Positions 1 through 7,275 of a DNA stretch of 51,698 bases are shown here, piece by piece (position 1 is the first letter of the stretch; the number at the start of each line of letters is the position of its first letter). The DNA is from Bryobacterales bacterium (GTDB lineage Bacteria; Acidobacteriota; Terriglobia; Bryobacterales; Bryobacteraceae). The DNA is taken from the NCBI GenBank assembly GCA_003142185.1, contig PLOR01000028.1, positions 1 to 51,698 on the forward strand, in the 5' to 3' direction. Both the position numbers and the translations under genes were made by a program. The notes beneath the pieces were generated by a model. That model saw only the letters and a list, made by a program, of their open reading frames with translations, was not told the origin of the DNA and searched no databases.

Positions 1-55
1 TTTTGCGCCGGAAAGTAGCTAGGTCTTCGACCGGCAGATTCGGTTCGATCGAAAC

Positions 56-86
56 GACCGCTCCCTTCGGTCGCGGCTCCGTTGCG
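56..86 (+). repeat. Repeat family C, copy 1
   Basis: A roughly 30-base unit beginning GACCGCTCCC and ending GGTCGCGGCTCC plus a short tail. Near-identical units occur at 18801, 20375, 27884, 27929 and 34428, always between or at the ends of genes. It lies just downstream of the membrane protein gene that ends at 95. The first 94 bases of the window hold nothing else recognisable. Confidence 0.7.
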
Positions 87-94
87 CACAGCCC

Positions 95-1570
95 CTAGGG
101 CACCGCGTAGAACCGGAACTCGTGCTTCGGGTCTTGGAAGCGCAACAACGCGGGAGCCGGGTGCGATGCCAGCCAGCGCCGGCCGGCGGGGTCGGCGGAC
201 AGGAAATCGTATGCCGTCGCTTCCAGCCACAGCGGCTGGCCGCGCTGCCGCGCAGCGATCAGGTTCTGTTCCAACCGGTCGAGATCCATTTTGTCGAATC
301 CGATCCATGCGGCCTGCTGGTTGAAGTAGCTGATGGTCCACAGGTCCGGGTGGAAAGTGTGAAACGCGATCGGCGTGCCCGGCGGCCAGTGCTCGTGCTG
401 CGCGAGCGCAAAACGCAGCGGCGCGTTGTTCTCCACGCGCGATTGCGGGTAAATCGCAAAGACCAGGTTCCACAGAAACAGCACACCGCAGACCATCCAA
501 GGAAAAAGGCGATCCACCCTGGTGCGCCTCACCGCGCAGCACGCGCCGATCACCAGCGGCGCCAGGTAGAACAACCGGTAGAATGTGTTCTGCGGCATCC
601 AGACAAACAGGAACGCCGCATATACGCCCACCCACAGCAACAGGTCCCTTGGTGGCACGCGGAACCGAAGCGGGCCGCCGCGCCTCCAGCCCACCGCCAA
701 TCCCACCACGCAGGCAACCACGGCTACTGCGCCGATGATGGTGAATGGCTCCGCGGCCGCCTGGTTGAGTCTGCCGCCGAAAAAAAGGCGCAGCGTGCCA
801 TCGAGCGTCAGCCACAAGTCGCGCACCGGCTGCCAGGAAAACGAGGCATCCGGCGAGTGCGCCATCACCCAGCCGGCCAGGCCGGCGGCGCGGAACTGTC
901 CACACACCACCCGGTAAGCCAAGATGTAAGCGATGCCGGCCGGCCCCAGCGAGCATGCCGCGTAGGACAGACGTTGCTTCGGTTCTTTCAGCCGCAATAA
1001 GGCTATCGGCAGAAAGAGAAACGCCAGTTCGTGGAACAGCATCGCCGCCGCGTGCGTGACGGCCGCCAAAACCAAGCTACGCCTGGTTTCGAGCAAATCG
1101 TTCGCGCACAATAAAAGAAAGATCGCGGGTATGTACGCATCCGCGTCGGTCGAAAACTTCCACCACGCACCTGCAAAAGCGAAAGCCAGCGCGCCGGCAA
1201 TGGCGCCCTCCATCCGGATGGCCCTGCGACGTAGCGCGCGGTAGACGAGCGCCACGCTGGCCCCGGCCAGCAGGCTGTTGACGAACTGCATGAGGAACAG
1301 CGCGCGCGTTTTGAGCCCGATCAGCAGCGCCGCATGGTACAGCCACACGTAGGCTGCGGTATAGAGCAGATGATTCGGGTGCAGTGTCTCTCGGAGCGGG
1401 AGCTGTTTTTCCACGTTGATGGCAAACGCCACCCCGTCCCAGTAATAATTCCGCGTGGGCAGCAACAGGTAAACGGCGAGCGGGAGCGCCAGCCACAGCC
1501 GGCTCAATCCACCATTTCGAAAATACGCGAACCCGCCTTTACGCGCGTCGTGATTTCCAGGCGCCGCCAC
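95..1570 (-). CDS. Polytopic membrane protein, GT-C glycosyltransferase-like
   Basis: A 491-residue integral membrane protein with about ten hydrophobic segments. After the first segment (about 26-38) comes a short loop with the acidic motif YYWDGVAFA (Asp45). This is where GT-C enzymes such as the GT39/ArnT group place their catalytic aspartate, in the first outward-facing loop. The C-terminal ~90 residues look soluble. By analogy it would transfer a sugar from a lipid-linked donor outside the membrane, but neither donor nor acceptor can be read from the sequence. It starts at GTG, three bases after the ribA stop, so it is probably translationally coupled to ribA although the functions look unrelated. 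GT-C fold: moderately sure; exact activity: unknown. Confidence 0.6.
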   Translation of the reverse strand: MAAPGNHDARKGGFAYFRNGGLSRLWLALPLAVYLLLPTRNYYWDGVAFAINVEKQLPLRETLHPNHLLYTAAYVWLYHAALLIGLKTRALFLMQFVNSLLAGASVALVYRALRRRAIRMEGAIAGALAFAFAGAWWKFSTDADAYIPAIFLLLCANDLLETRRSLVLAAVTHAAAMLFHELAFLFLPIALLRLKEPKQRLSYAACSLGPAGIAYILAYRVVCGQFRAAGLAGWVMAHSPDASFSWQPVRDLWLTLDGTLRLFFGGRLNQAAAEPFTIIGAVAVVACVVGLAVGWRRGGPLRFRVPPRDLLLWVGVYAAFLFVWMPQNTFYRLFYLAPLVIGACCAVRRTRVDRLFPWMVCGVLFLWNLVFAIYPQSRVENNAPLRFALAQHEHWPPGTPIAFHTFHPDLWTISYFNQQAAWIGFDKMDLDRLEQNLIAARQRGQPLWLEATAYDFLSADPAGRRWLASHPAPALLRFQDPKHEFRFYAVP

Positions 1571-1573
1571 TGC

Positions 1574-2200
1574 CTACAGGCCTTCCAACAGGTGCCCCAT
1601 CTTTTCTTTCTTGGTGCGGAGATACGCTTCGCGCGTGTCGATCACGTGAGCCAGGCACGGCACCCGCTCTATCACGCGCACGCCGGCGCTTTCGACGGCC
1701 TCGACCTTCTCCGGGTTATTGGAGAGCAGGCGGATTCGCCGCAGGTCGAAGTAGCGCAGAATCGCTCCCGGCAACGCGTAACTGCGCAGGTCGGAATCGA
1801 AGCCTAATTGCTCGTTGGCCTCCACGGTGTCGGCGCCCCGATCCTGCAACTCATAGGCCCGCAGCTTGTTGAGCAGGCCAATCCCGCGTCCTTCCTGGCG
1901 CTCATAGATCAGCAGGCCGCGGCCCTCGTGTGCGATGCTCTCGAGGGCAATCTCCAGTTGCGCCCGGCAATCGCAACGCAAGCTGTGGAAAACGTCGCCG
2001 GTCAGGCATTGGGAATGGATGCGAACCAGCGGAGGCTCGCCAGCCAGATCCCCCATTTTCAAGGCGACGGCTTCCTCTCGCCCGCCATCCGCCGGCTCGC
2101 GGTCGCCGCCCCGAAAGCCGTAGATGCGGAACGCGCCAAATTCGGTGGGAAAGTCCGCTTCGGCCACTTTTTCGAGCGGCGCCGCGGAGTGACTGTTCAT
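1574..2200 (-). CDS. ribA: GTP cyclohydrolase II (riboflavin synthesis)
   Basis: Opens the imidazole ring of GTP to give 2,5-diamino-6-ribosylamino-4(3H)-pyrimidinone phosphate, the first step of riboflavin synthesis. The 208 residues match stand-alone RibA length; there is no DHBP synthase (RibB) domain. Zinc ligands are visible as Cys65, Cys76 and Cys78 in HSQCLTGD...LRCDC, followed by the nucleotide-binding and catalytic RQEGRGIGL and the ELQDRGADTVEAN motif. The ATG lies about 30 bases from a palindromic -10 element shared with the divergent kinase gene. No other rib gene is nearby, so this is an isolated pathway member. Confidence 0.95.
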   Translation of the reverse strand: MNSHSAAPLEKVAEADFPTEFGAFRIYGFRGGDREPADGGREEAVALKMGDLAGEPPLVRIHSQCLTGDVFHSLRCDCRAQLEIALESIAHEGRGLLIYERQEGRGIGLLNKLRAYELQDRGADTVEANEQLGFDSDLRSYALPGAILRYFDLRRIRLLSNNPEKVEAVESAGVRVIERVPCLAHVIDTREAYLRTKKEKMGHLLEGL

Positions 2201-2207
2201 GATCTGT

Positions 2208-2239
2208 TTGGGGAACCCTTACTCCTTCCATTATAATGG
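2208..2239. promoter_or_regulatory. Divergent promoter with palindromic -10
   Basis: The perfect palindrome CCATTATAATGG (2228-2239) puts a consensus TATAAT on both strands between ribA and the histidine kinase. On the plus strand TATAAT is at 2232-2237, with a weak TTGGGG at 2208-2213 as a possible -35. The kinase ATG at 2253 is only 15 bases downstream, so its transcript would be almost leaderless. On the minus strand an AAGGAG follows, but it lies about 20 bases from the ribA ATG. Confidence 0.45.
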
Positions 2240-2252
2240 CTTCCGACACTAA

Positions 2253-3578
2253 ATGCTGCAAGGCTACCTGGTTTCGCTGCTGGTCAAGCTGGCCACCATG
2301 GCTGCCATCGCGAGCATTCTGGCGCGATCCAACCGCTTTAAAGCCATGTTGATGCGGGAAAACCGCACACTCGGCCAGCGGCTGGAACTGGCGATCTGGC
2401 TGAGTGTCGTGTTCGGCGCCAGCGTGGCCACCCGCGTGGCCGGTCACGACACGTACAACGGCGCGGACCTAGGTCTGGAGGGCGCTTTCATCGCAGGGAT
2501 ACTGGGTGGCTACGTCACCGGCCTGGTTTCCGGAGTGCTCATCTCGCTGCCCGCACTTTTTCCCGGCGAACTGCTCACCTTGCCGCTGCTGGCCGGCGTC
2601 GGCGTGCTGGGCGGTCTGGTGCGCGACCTGGCGCCGGATCCGGAGGAAATCTGGCGCTTCTCACCCTACTTCGATCTCAACATCTGGCGCTTCTTCAAAG
2701 AGAGCCGCAATTATCAGCGCACCGCATTTCATCTGCTCCTGTTCGCCGCTATTCTAGTGGCGGAGTTTCTGCGCCAGATCCTCGCCCAATCCAACCTGGG
2801 CCGGGAAGCCATGACCAGCGTCTTTCGCCTCTACCCGCCCGGCATTGACCATCCGCTGACCTGGGTGGCGCTCTATCTCACGACGGTTTTCGCCGTCACC
2901 ATTCCGCTGAAGATCTGGAACAACACCCGCAACGAAAAGAAGCTCGAGGAGCAGCAGCGCCTGCTGGTGGAAGCGCGCCTGGCCGCCCTCACCAGCCAGA
3001 TCAATCCCCACTTCCTGTTCAACACCCTCAACTCCGTCTCTTCGCTGATCCGCACCGATCCCAACCAGGCGCGGGTGATGGTGGTGAAGCTTTCCAAAGT
3101 GCTGCGGCGCCTGCTGCGCAAACACGAAAACTTCAGCACCCTGCGCGAGGAGCTGAGCTTCATCGAAGACTACCTGGCGATTGAGGTGGTGCGTTTCGGT
3201 GACAAGCTACGCTTTGAAAAGGACGTGGCCGAGGACACGCTCGACATGCTGGTCCCCAGCATGCTGTTGCAGCCGCTGGTGGAGAACTCCATCAAGCATG
3301 GGATCGGCGGCAAGGTGGAAGGCGGCACCATCCGCATCCGTACCAGCCGCGGCGGATCGCGGCTGCACCTGCTGGTGGAGGACGACGGCGTGGGTATCCC
3401 GGAAGAAAAGCTGGCCACCGTGCTCGACCACGGCATCGGTGTCAGCAACGTGCACGAACGGCTGAAAGTGCTGTTCGGCAACGACTACCGCATGTGGATC
3501 GAAAGCCAGCCGGGACAGGGCACCCGCGTACAGCTTGAGGTGCCCGAACTCGAAACCAACCTGGCGGCAGTTTCATGA
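2253..3578 (+). CDS. LytS/YpdA-type sensor histidine kinase
   Basis: A 441-residue membrane sensor kinase. Residues 1-210 hold several hydrophobic segments, including the glycine-rich stretch around LGLEGAFIAGILGG (about 73-86) typical of the 5TM_5TMR_LYT sensor domain. A short coiled linker leads to the His_kinase domain with the phospho-acceptor His253 in SQINPHFLFNTLNS. The HATPase domain shows the N box (LLQPLVENSIKHG) and G box (VEDDGVGIP). Kinases of this family normally partner a LytTR-type response regulator encoded next door; none is present. The next gene is a methyltransferase. The input signal is unknown. Confidence 0.9.
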   Translation: MLQGYLVSLLVKLATMAAIASILARSNRFKAMLMRENRTLGQRLELAIWLSVVFGASVATRVAGHDTYNGADLGLEGAFIAGILGGYVTGLVSGVLISLPALFPGELLTLPLLAGVGVLGGLVRDLAPDPEEIWRFSPYFDLNIWRFFKESRNYQRTAFHLLLFAAILVAEFLRQILAQSNLGREAMTSVFRLYPPGIDHPLTWVALYLTTVFAVTIPLKIWNNTRNEKKLEEQQRLLVEARLAALTSQINPHFLFNTLNSVSSLIRTDPNQARVMVVKLSKVLRRLLRKHENFSTLREELSFIEDYLAIEVVRFGDKLRFEKDVAEDTLDMLVPSMLLQPLVENSIKHGIGGKVEGGTIRIRTSRGGSRLHLLVEDDGVGIPEEKLATVLDHGIGVSNVHERLKVLFGNDYRMWIESQPGQGTRVQLEVPELETNLAAVS

Positions 3579-3597
3579 ATCGAATGAGGAGAACCTT

Positions 3598-4284
3598 TTG
3601 CCCAGACTTGAAGAACTGGTAACCCAGTGGCCCGCCGGCGCGTTGCCGATGACGCTGGCCGAGCGGACCAGCCGCGTCTACGATCATCTCGCGGCGGTCT
3701 ATCCCCTTTCCACCATGCTGTTCCACTCGCGCGCCCATCGCCGCGCGCTGGCCCGCTCCGGAGTGCGCGACGGCATGAACGTGCTGGAAGCCGCCACCGG
3801 CAGCGGCGAAATGTTCCGCCGCCTGGTGAAGGTGAATCCGTCCGGCGCCACCATCGGCTTCGATTTGTCGCCCAACATGGCTGCCCGCACCGGGCGCCAG
3901 GCGCGGCGCCGTTTCCCCGCCGCCCGAACTCTGTGCCAGGCAGTGGACGCGCGCCAGATGCCTTTCCGCAACGAGACCTTCGATGCGGCGTTTTGCTGCT
4001 ATCTGCTCGAACTGCTATCCGGCGACGATATCGCCCGTACCCTCGCCGAGTTTCATCGCGTGCTGCGGCCCGGCTGCCGGCTGACCCTGGTGCTGATCGG
4101 CCAGAATACCGCCATCTTCAACTCCGTCTATAAAGTGGCAGGCCGGCTCGCCCCCGCTTTCTGGGGCCGCCAGGTGGAGCGCCGGGTTCCCGAACTCATC
4201 GAGTCCGCGCAGTTTCGCTTGCTCGAAGATCACTTCGTCCGGCAGATTTACTATCCGTCTCGCGTGCTGGTCGCGCAAAAATGA
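3598..4284 (+). CDS. SAM-dependent methyltransferase, class I
   Basis: A 228-residue class I methyltransferase of the UbiE/Methyltransf_11 kind. SAM-binding motif I is seen as VLEAATGSGEMFRRL, followed by the acidic residue in GFDLSPNM and the post-II region FDAAFCCYLLELL. The start chosen is TTG at 3598 because AGGAG (3587-3591) sits six bases upstream. An ATG at 3535 would overlap the kinase gene by 44 bases and add a tail unlike the family. The substrate is not evident. The 19-base gap to the kinase suggests co-transcription. Confidence 0.8.
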   Translation: MPRLEELVTQWPAGALPMTLAERTSRVYDHLAAVYPLSTMLFHSRAHRRALARSGVRDGMNVLEAATGSGEMFRRLVKVNPSGATIGFDLSPNMAARTGRQARRRFPAARTLCQAVDARQMPFRNETFDAAFCCYLLELLSGDDIARTLAEFHRVLRPGCRLTLVLIGQNTAIFNSVYKVAGRLAPAFWGRQVERRVPELIESAQFRLLEDHFVRQIYYPSRVLVAQK

Positions 4285-4325
4285 TCCCGAGTACGATGGT
4301 CTGTCCTACCTGAGGTGATGAACAT

Positions 4326-4703
4326 ATGGAACGAGTGACCGGCATCGGTGGTTTGTTCTTCCGCGCGCGGGATCCCGCAGCGCTTGCCCAGTGGTACCGG
4401 GATCATCTCGGCGTAACCATGGTGCCCTCCAATTATGAAGAACCGCCGTGGCAGCAGCAGGCCGGCCCCACTGCGTTCGCTCCGTTTCCGGAGACTACCG
4501 ACTATTTTGGCGACAGCGGCAAAGCCTGGATGGTCAATTTCCGCGTTGCCAGCCTGGATGCGATGATGGCCCAACTGCGCGCGGCTGGCATCGCAGTCGA
4601 ACTGGACGCGCAGATCTATCCCAATGGCCGCTTCGCCCGTCTGTACGACCCTGAAGGCAACCCCATCGAGTTGTGGGAACCCGCCGGCCGCAACGCACCA
4701 TAA
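4326..4703 (+). CDS. VOC (glyoxalase/bleomycin-resistance) family protein
   Basis: A 125-residue single-domain vicinal oxygen chelate protein. The first beta-alpha-beta half (FFRARDPAALAQWYRDHLG) and the second half ending in RLYDPEGNPIELWEP are typical, with the final Glu in the usual metal-ligand position. Such proteins serve as lyases, dioxygenases or drug-binding proteins, and the substrate cannot be told here. A strong ribosome site GAGGTGAT lies five bases before the ATG, so it is translated independently of the methyltransferase 41 bases upstream. Not to be confused with the methylmalonyl-CoA epimerase at 44209, a different member of the same fold. Confidence 0.8.
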   Translation: MERVTGIGGLFFRARDPAALAQWYRDHLGVTMVPSNYEEPPWQQQAGPTAFAPFPETTDYFGDSGKAWMVNFRVASLDAMMAQLRAAGIAVELDAQIYPNGRFARLYDPEGNPIELWEPAGRNAP

Positions 4704-4705
4704 GC

Positions 4706-4754
4706 GCGCGGCGCAGCCTGTCAAGGCTCAGCAGGCTGGACTGCCCGCGCCACG
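4706..4754. repeat. Repeat family D, copy 1
   Basis: Ends in GGACTGCCCGCGCCACG, shared with the right end of the large copy at 48255-48388. It lies between the convergent VOC and recJ genes, and its right part encodes the last residues of RecJ (GAGSPAC). Confidence 0.6.
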
Positions 4755-6488
4755 CTCAGCCGGCCGGGCGTCCTGCAAAATCGCGGCCCAGCCGGGATAG
4801 CCGCGCGAGGCCGAGTAGGCATCCTCTTCCAGTTTGAACGCGACATCAAGCCGCGTGCCCGGGGCGAATTCGGCGGCGCGTTCGGCGAAATTCCAGGCCT
4901 TCAGCGTAAGGCTGCGGCCGTTCTGGCGCACCGCAATCCGCAGGTGCTTTTCCTTCATCACCACCGGCGCCGCCGCCACTTCGACGGCGCGCGCGGCGAA
5001 TAGCGGTGGCTGATTGCCGTGGCCGAACGGCGCCAGGGCGAAGACATCCTCAACCGCGGCTTCGGTGATTTCGCCCAGATTGACGACGGCGTCAATCTCC
5101 ACCCGCGGCACGAAATCCTCCGGACTCAGCCGGGCGGCGGCATAGGCGTTGAATCGCTCGCGGAACTCATCCACGCGAGCTGGTTCCAGCGTCACGCCGG
5201 CTGCGTATTTGTGGCCGCCAAAACGCGCGAATAGGTCGGACATCGATTCCAGCGCTTCCAGCAGATGAAACGCCGGAATGCTGCGGCCGGAGCCCTGCGC
5301 CGTGCCATCTTCTTCATTGCGTCCGAGCACGAACACCGGCCTGTGCAGCCGCTCCACCAGCCGGCTGGCGACGATGCCGAGCACGCCGCGGTGCCAGTCC
5401 TCCGCGTAGTAAACCAGCGCCGCGGCTGGCTCCTCCACCGGCAATTGCTCGCAGGCGTCGCGAATGGCGTCCTCCACCTGCCGGCGCTCGGTGTTTCGAT
5501 TGTGAAGCTGTTGAGCCAGCTCGCGCGCGCGCGCCGGATCGGCCGTTAAAAACAGTTCGATGACGCTCTCCGCGGTATCCATGCGGCCGGCGGCATTGAT
5601 GCGCGGCGCAAGTTGAAAGGCTACCTGGCGCGCGCTGGGCGCCACGCCGCGGCTGAAACCGGCCACCTCCAGCAGCGCTCGCAGGCCGGGGTTGCGCGCA
5701 TCCCCCAGGCCGCTCAGCCCGTGTTTCACCATCACGCGGTTCTCGCCGGTGAGCGGCACCACGTCGGCCACAGTGGCAATCGCCACTAATTTCAGCAGCG
5801 ATTCGGATACGCGCGCCAGCCGTTCCGCGGGCCAGCCGGACCGGAGCAGTAAAGCCTGCGCCAGCTTGAAGGCTACGCCAGCGCCGCAGAGGTCTTTGTT
5901 TGGATACGGGCAATCCCGGCGGTTGGGATTGATCACCGCCAGCGCCGGCGGCAGCTCGGCTTCCGGCAAATGATGGTCGGTGACGATTACCGCGATGCCC
6001 AGCTCCGCGGCCCGCACCACGACTTCCGCCGCGCGGATGCCGGTATCCACGCTCACGATCAGCTTCACCCCGCGCGTGGCCGCAACCTCCACCACTTCCG
6101 AGCGCATGCCATAGCCATCTTTCAGGCGGTGCGGCACATGATAGAACGCGCTGCCACCGGCGAGTCGAATCGCCGTCATCAGCAAAACGACCGCCGTGGT
6201 GCCGTCCACGTCGTAATCGCCGTAGATGAGGATTCGTTCGCCGGCCGCGATGGCGGCGCGCAGGCGTTCGACCGCGGGCTCCATGTCGCGTAGTCCGAAC
6301 GGATCATGCAGATCGCCGAGTGAAGGGTGTAGAAAGCAGCGGGCCGCCTCCGCGTCGGTGAATCCGCGCGCCGCGAGCACCTTGGCGGCCAGCGAGCCGA
6401 CACCCAGCGCTGTGCCCAAAGCTGCCGCGCGGCCGGGTTCGGGAGCGGGGAACAGCCAGCGGGCGGTTGCGGGCGGAGGCGTCAGCAT
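4728..6488 (-). CDS. recJ: Single-stranded-DNA exonuclease RecJ
   Basis: A 5'-3' single-strand exonuclease used in recombination and mismatch or base-excision repair. The 586 residues fit the RecJ core (DHH, DHHA1 and OB domains). Visible motifs are DYDVDGTTA (Asp91, 93, 95), VSVDTGI, the DHH signature at 171-173 in VTDHHLPE, NAAGRMDTA, and GGHKYAAG of the DHHA1 domain; all metal and catalytic residues appear intact. The start is the ATG at 6488: the frame stays open to 6524, but that stretch is repeat sequence and lacks a ribosome site. The last seven residues are encoded by a family D repeat, so the natural C-terminus may have been replaced. Confidence 0.95.
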   Translation of the reverse strand: MLTPPPATARWLFPAPEPGRAAALGTALGVGSLAAKVLAARGFTDAEAARCFLHPSLGDLHDPFGLRDMEPAVERLRAAIAAGERILIYGDYDVDGTTAVVLLMTAIRLAGGSAFYHVPHRLKDGYGMRSEVVEVAATRGVKLIVSVDTGIRAAEVVVRAAELGIAVIVTDHHLPEAELPPALAVINPNRRDCPYPNKDLCGAGVAFKLAQALLLRSGWPAERLARVSESLLKLVAIATVADVVPLTGENRVMVKHGLSGLGDARNPGLRALLEVAGFSRGVAPSARQVAFQLAPRINAAGRMDTAESVIELFLTADPARARELAQQLHNRNTERRQVEDAIRDACEQLPVEEPAAALVYYAEDWHRGVLGIVASRLVERLHRPVFVLGRNEEDGTAQGSGRSIPAFHLLEALESMSDLFARFGGHKYAAGVTLEPARVDEFRERFNAYAAARLSPEDFVPRVEIDAVVNLGEITEAAVEDVFALAPFGHGNQPPLFAARAVEVAAAPVVMKEKHLRIAVRQNGRSLTLKAWNFAERAAEFAPGTRLDVAFKLEEDAYSASRGYPGWAAILQDARPAERGAGSPAC

Positions 6489-6508
6489 TGATTCCAGGCC
6501 GGGACGAT

Positions 6509-6556
6509 CGAAATGCGCCCGCAAGCGGGCGTTGGCAAGCTAAAGCATGCCCTACC
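6509..6556. repeat. Composite repeat: family A unit plus GCCCGC hairpin
   Basis: On the minus strand this reads GGTAGGGCATGCTTTAGC then TTGCCAACGCCCGCTTGC and GGGCGCATTTC. It joins a family A palindrome to the hairpin GCCCGC-TT-GCGGGC. The same hairpin, with the same junction (GCCAACGCCCGCTTGCGGGC), follows a family B unit at 23299-23338. It fills the gap between recJ and the gene at 6569. Confidence 0.65.
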
Positions 6557-6568
6557 AAATCCAGGCCG

Positions 6569-7054
6569 TCAGTTCTTCGAAAAATAGCCGGGAAGCGAGT
6601 CGGGCTCGTCGTCTTCGGGAGTCCGGGACATGATTTCGTCTTCGATGCCGCCAAACTCGTCGTACCAGTCCGGCTGCAGTTCGTACACGTAGAGGCGCGA
6701 GTCGTGATCGAACGCCAGTTCCAGGGAACAGGTCAAGCCGGTGAAGACGCGCAGTTCATGCAGGCGCGATTCGTACTCGCGGCGCTCCTCCCGGCTCAGA
6801 TCGCAATCGTCGAGCTGGGCTTCCAGCTCTTCGATGTCGGAAGACTCAAACTCGGCCGAGGCGAAGAGGATCAGCTTGGCGCCGCACTTCTGCGCGACGT
6901 CGAGAAACGCCTGGAAGTCGGGATGCTTTTCGGTGTCCCAGAGCACCAGCCCCAGCCCTTCCAGGCCGCCCGGCCGGTTGTGAAAGACGGCGAAACCGGC
7001 TGAGTCGAGATACTCCAAAATTTCGCGCTTGAGCGTATCGAGATTTAAATCCAC
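6569..7054 (-). CDS. Unknown 161-residue acidic protein downstream of BMC operon
   Basis: No family recognised. It is an acidic soluble protein with a predicted alpha/beta N-terminal half (residues 1-75; patterns such as FAVFHNRPGG and GLGLVLWDT), a charged helical middle (about 70-100) and an aromatic, acidic C-terminus (YELQPDWYDEFGG). There is no signal peptide, membrane segment or cysteine cluster. GTG start at 7054, with GAGG nine bases upstream. It begins 11 bases after the second stop codon of the aldehyde dehydrogenase frame, so it is probably on the BMC transcript, but nothing ties it to microcompartments beyond position. Confidence 0.7.
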   Translation of the reverse strand: MDLNLDTLKREILEYLDSAGFAVFHNRPGGLEGLGLVLWDTEKHPDFQAFLDVAQKCGAKLILFASAEFESSDIEELEAQLDDCDLSREERREYESRLHELRVFTGLTCSLELAFDHDSRLYVYELQPDWYDEFGGIEDEIMSRTPEDDEPDSLPGYFSKN

Positions 7055-7065
7055 TTGGGTTCGCC

Positions 7066-7275
7066 TCAGGCCTGAACCAACACCAGAATATCAGAGGGAC
7101 TGGCCAGGTCGCGGGCGGACGGCGTAACAATCGTCCTAGGCCCGATGAATATCTTGCGTTTCTCCTTGATGGCGTCGCGCACGTCGGCTTCGCACACAAA
7201 ACCCACCGGTGCGGGCGTAGGCGCGGGCTGTGATGGCGCCGGCGGTGGCGCGTGCTCCGGCGCGGGCGCGGTCAG
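7066..7275 (-). other. In-frame 69-codon continuation of the aldehyde dehydrogenase beyond UGA
   Basis: Directly after the UGA that ends the aldehyde dehydrogenase (7276-7278) the same frame stays open for 69 codons to a second UGA at 7066. The first ~24 residues continue the Pro/Ala-rich linker style of the upstream C-terminus. They are followed by a compact segment beginning VGFVCEADVRDAIKE and containing KIFIGPRTIVTPSARDLA. About three quarters of third codon positions are G or C, as in real genes here. There is no ATG; a GTG at 7206 could start a 46-residue peptide. The likely readings are a recent nonsense mutation, a base error, or regulated readthrough (the UGA is followed by C, a leaky context). 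Confidence 0.6.
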
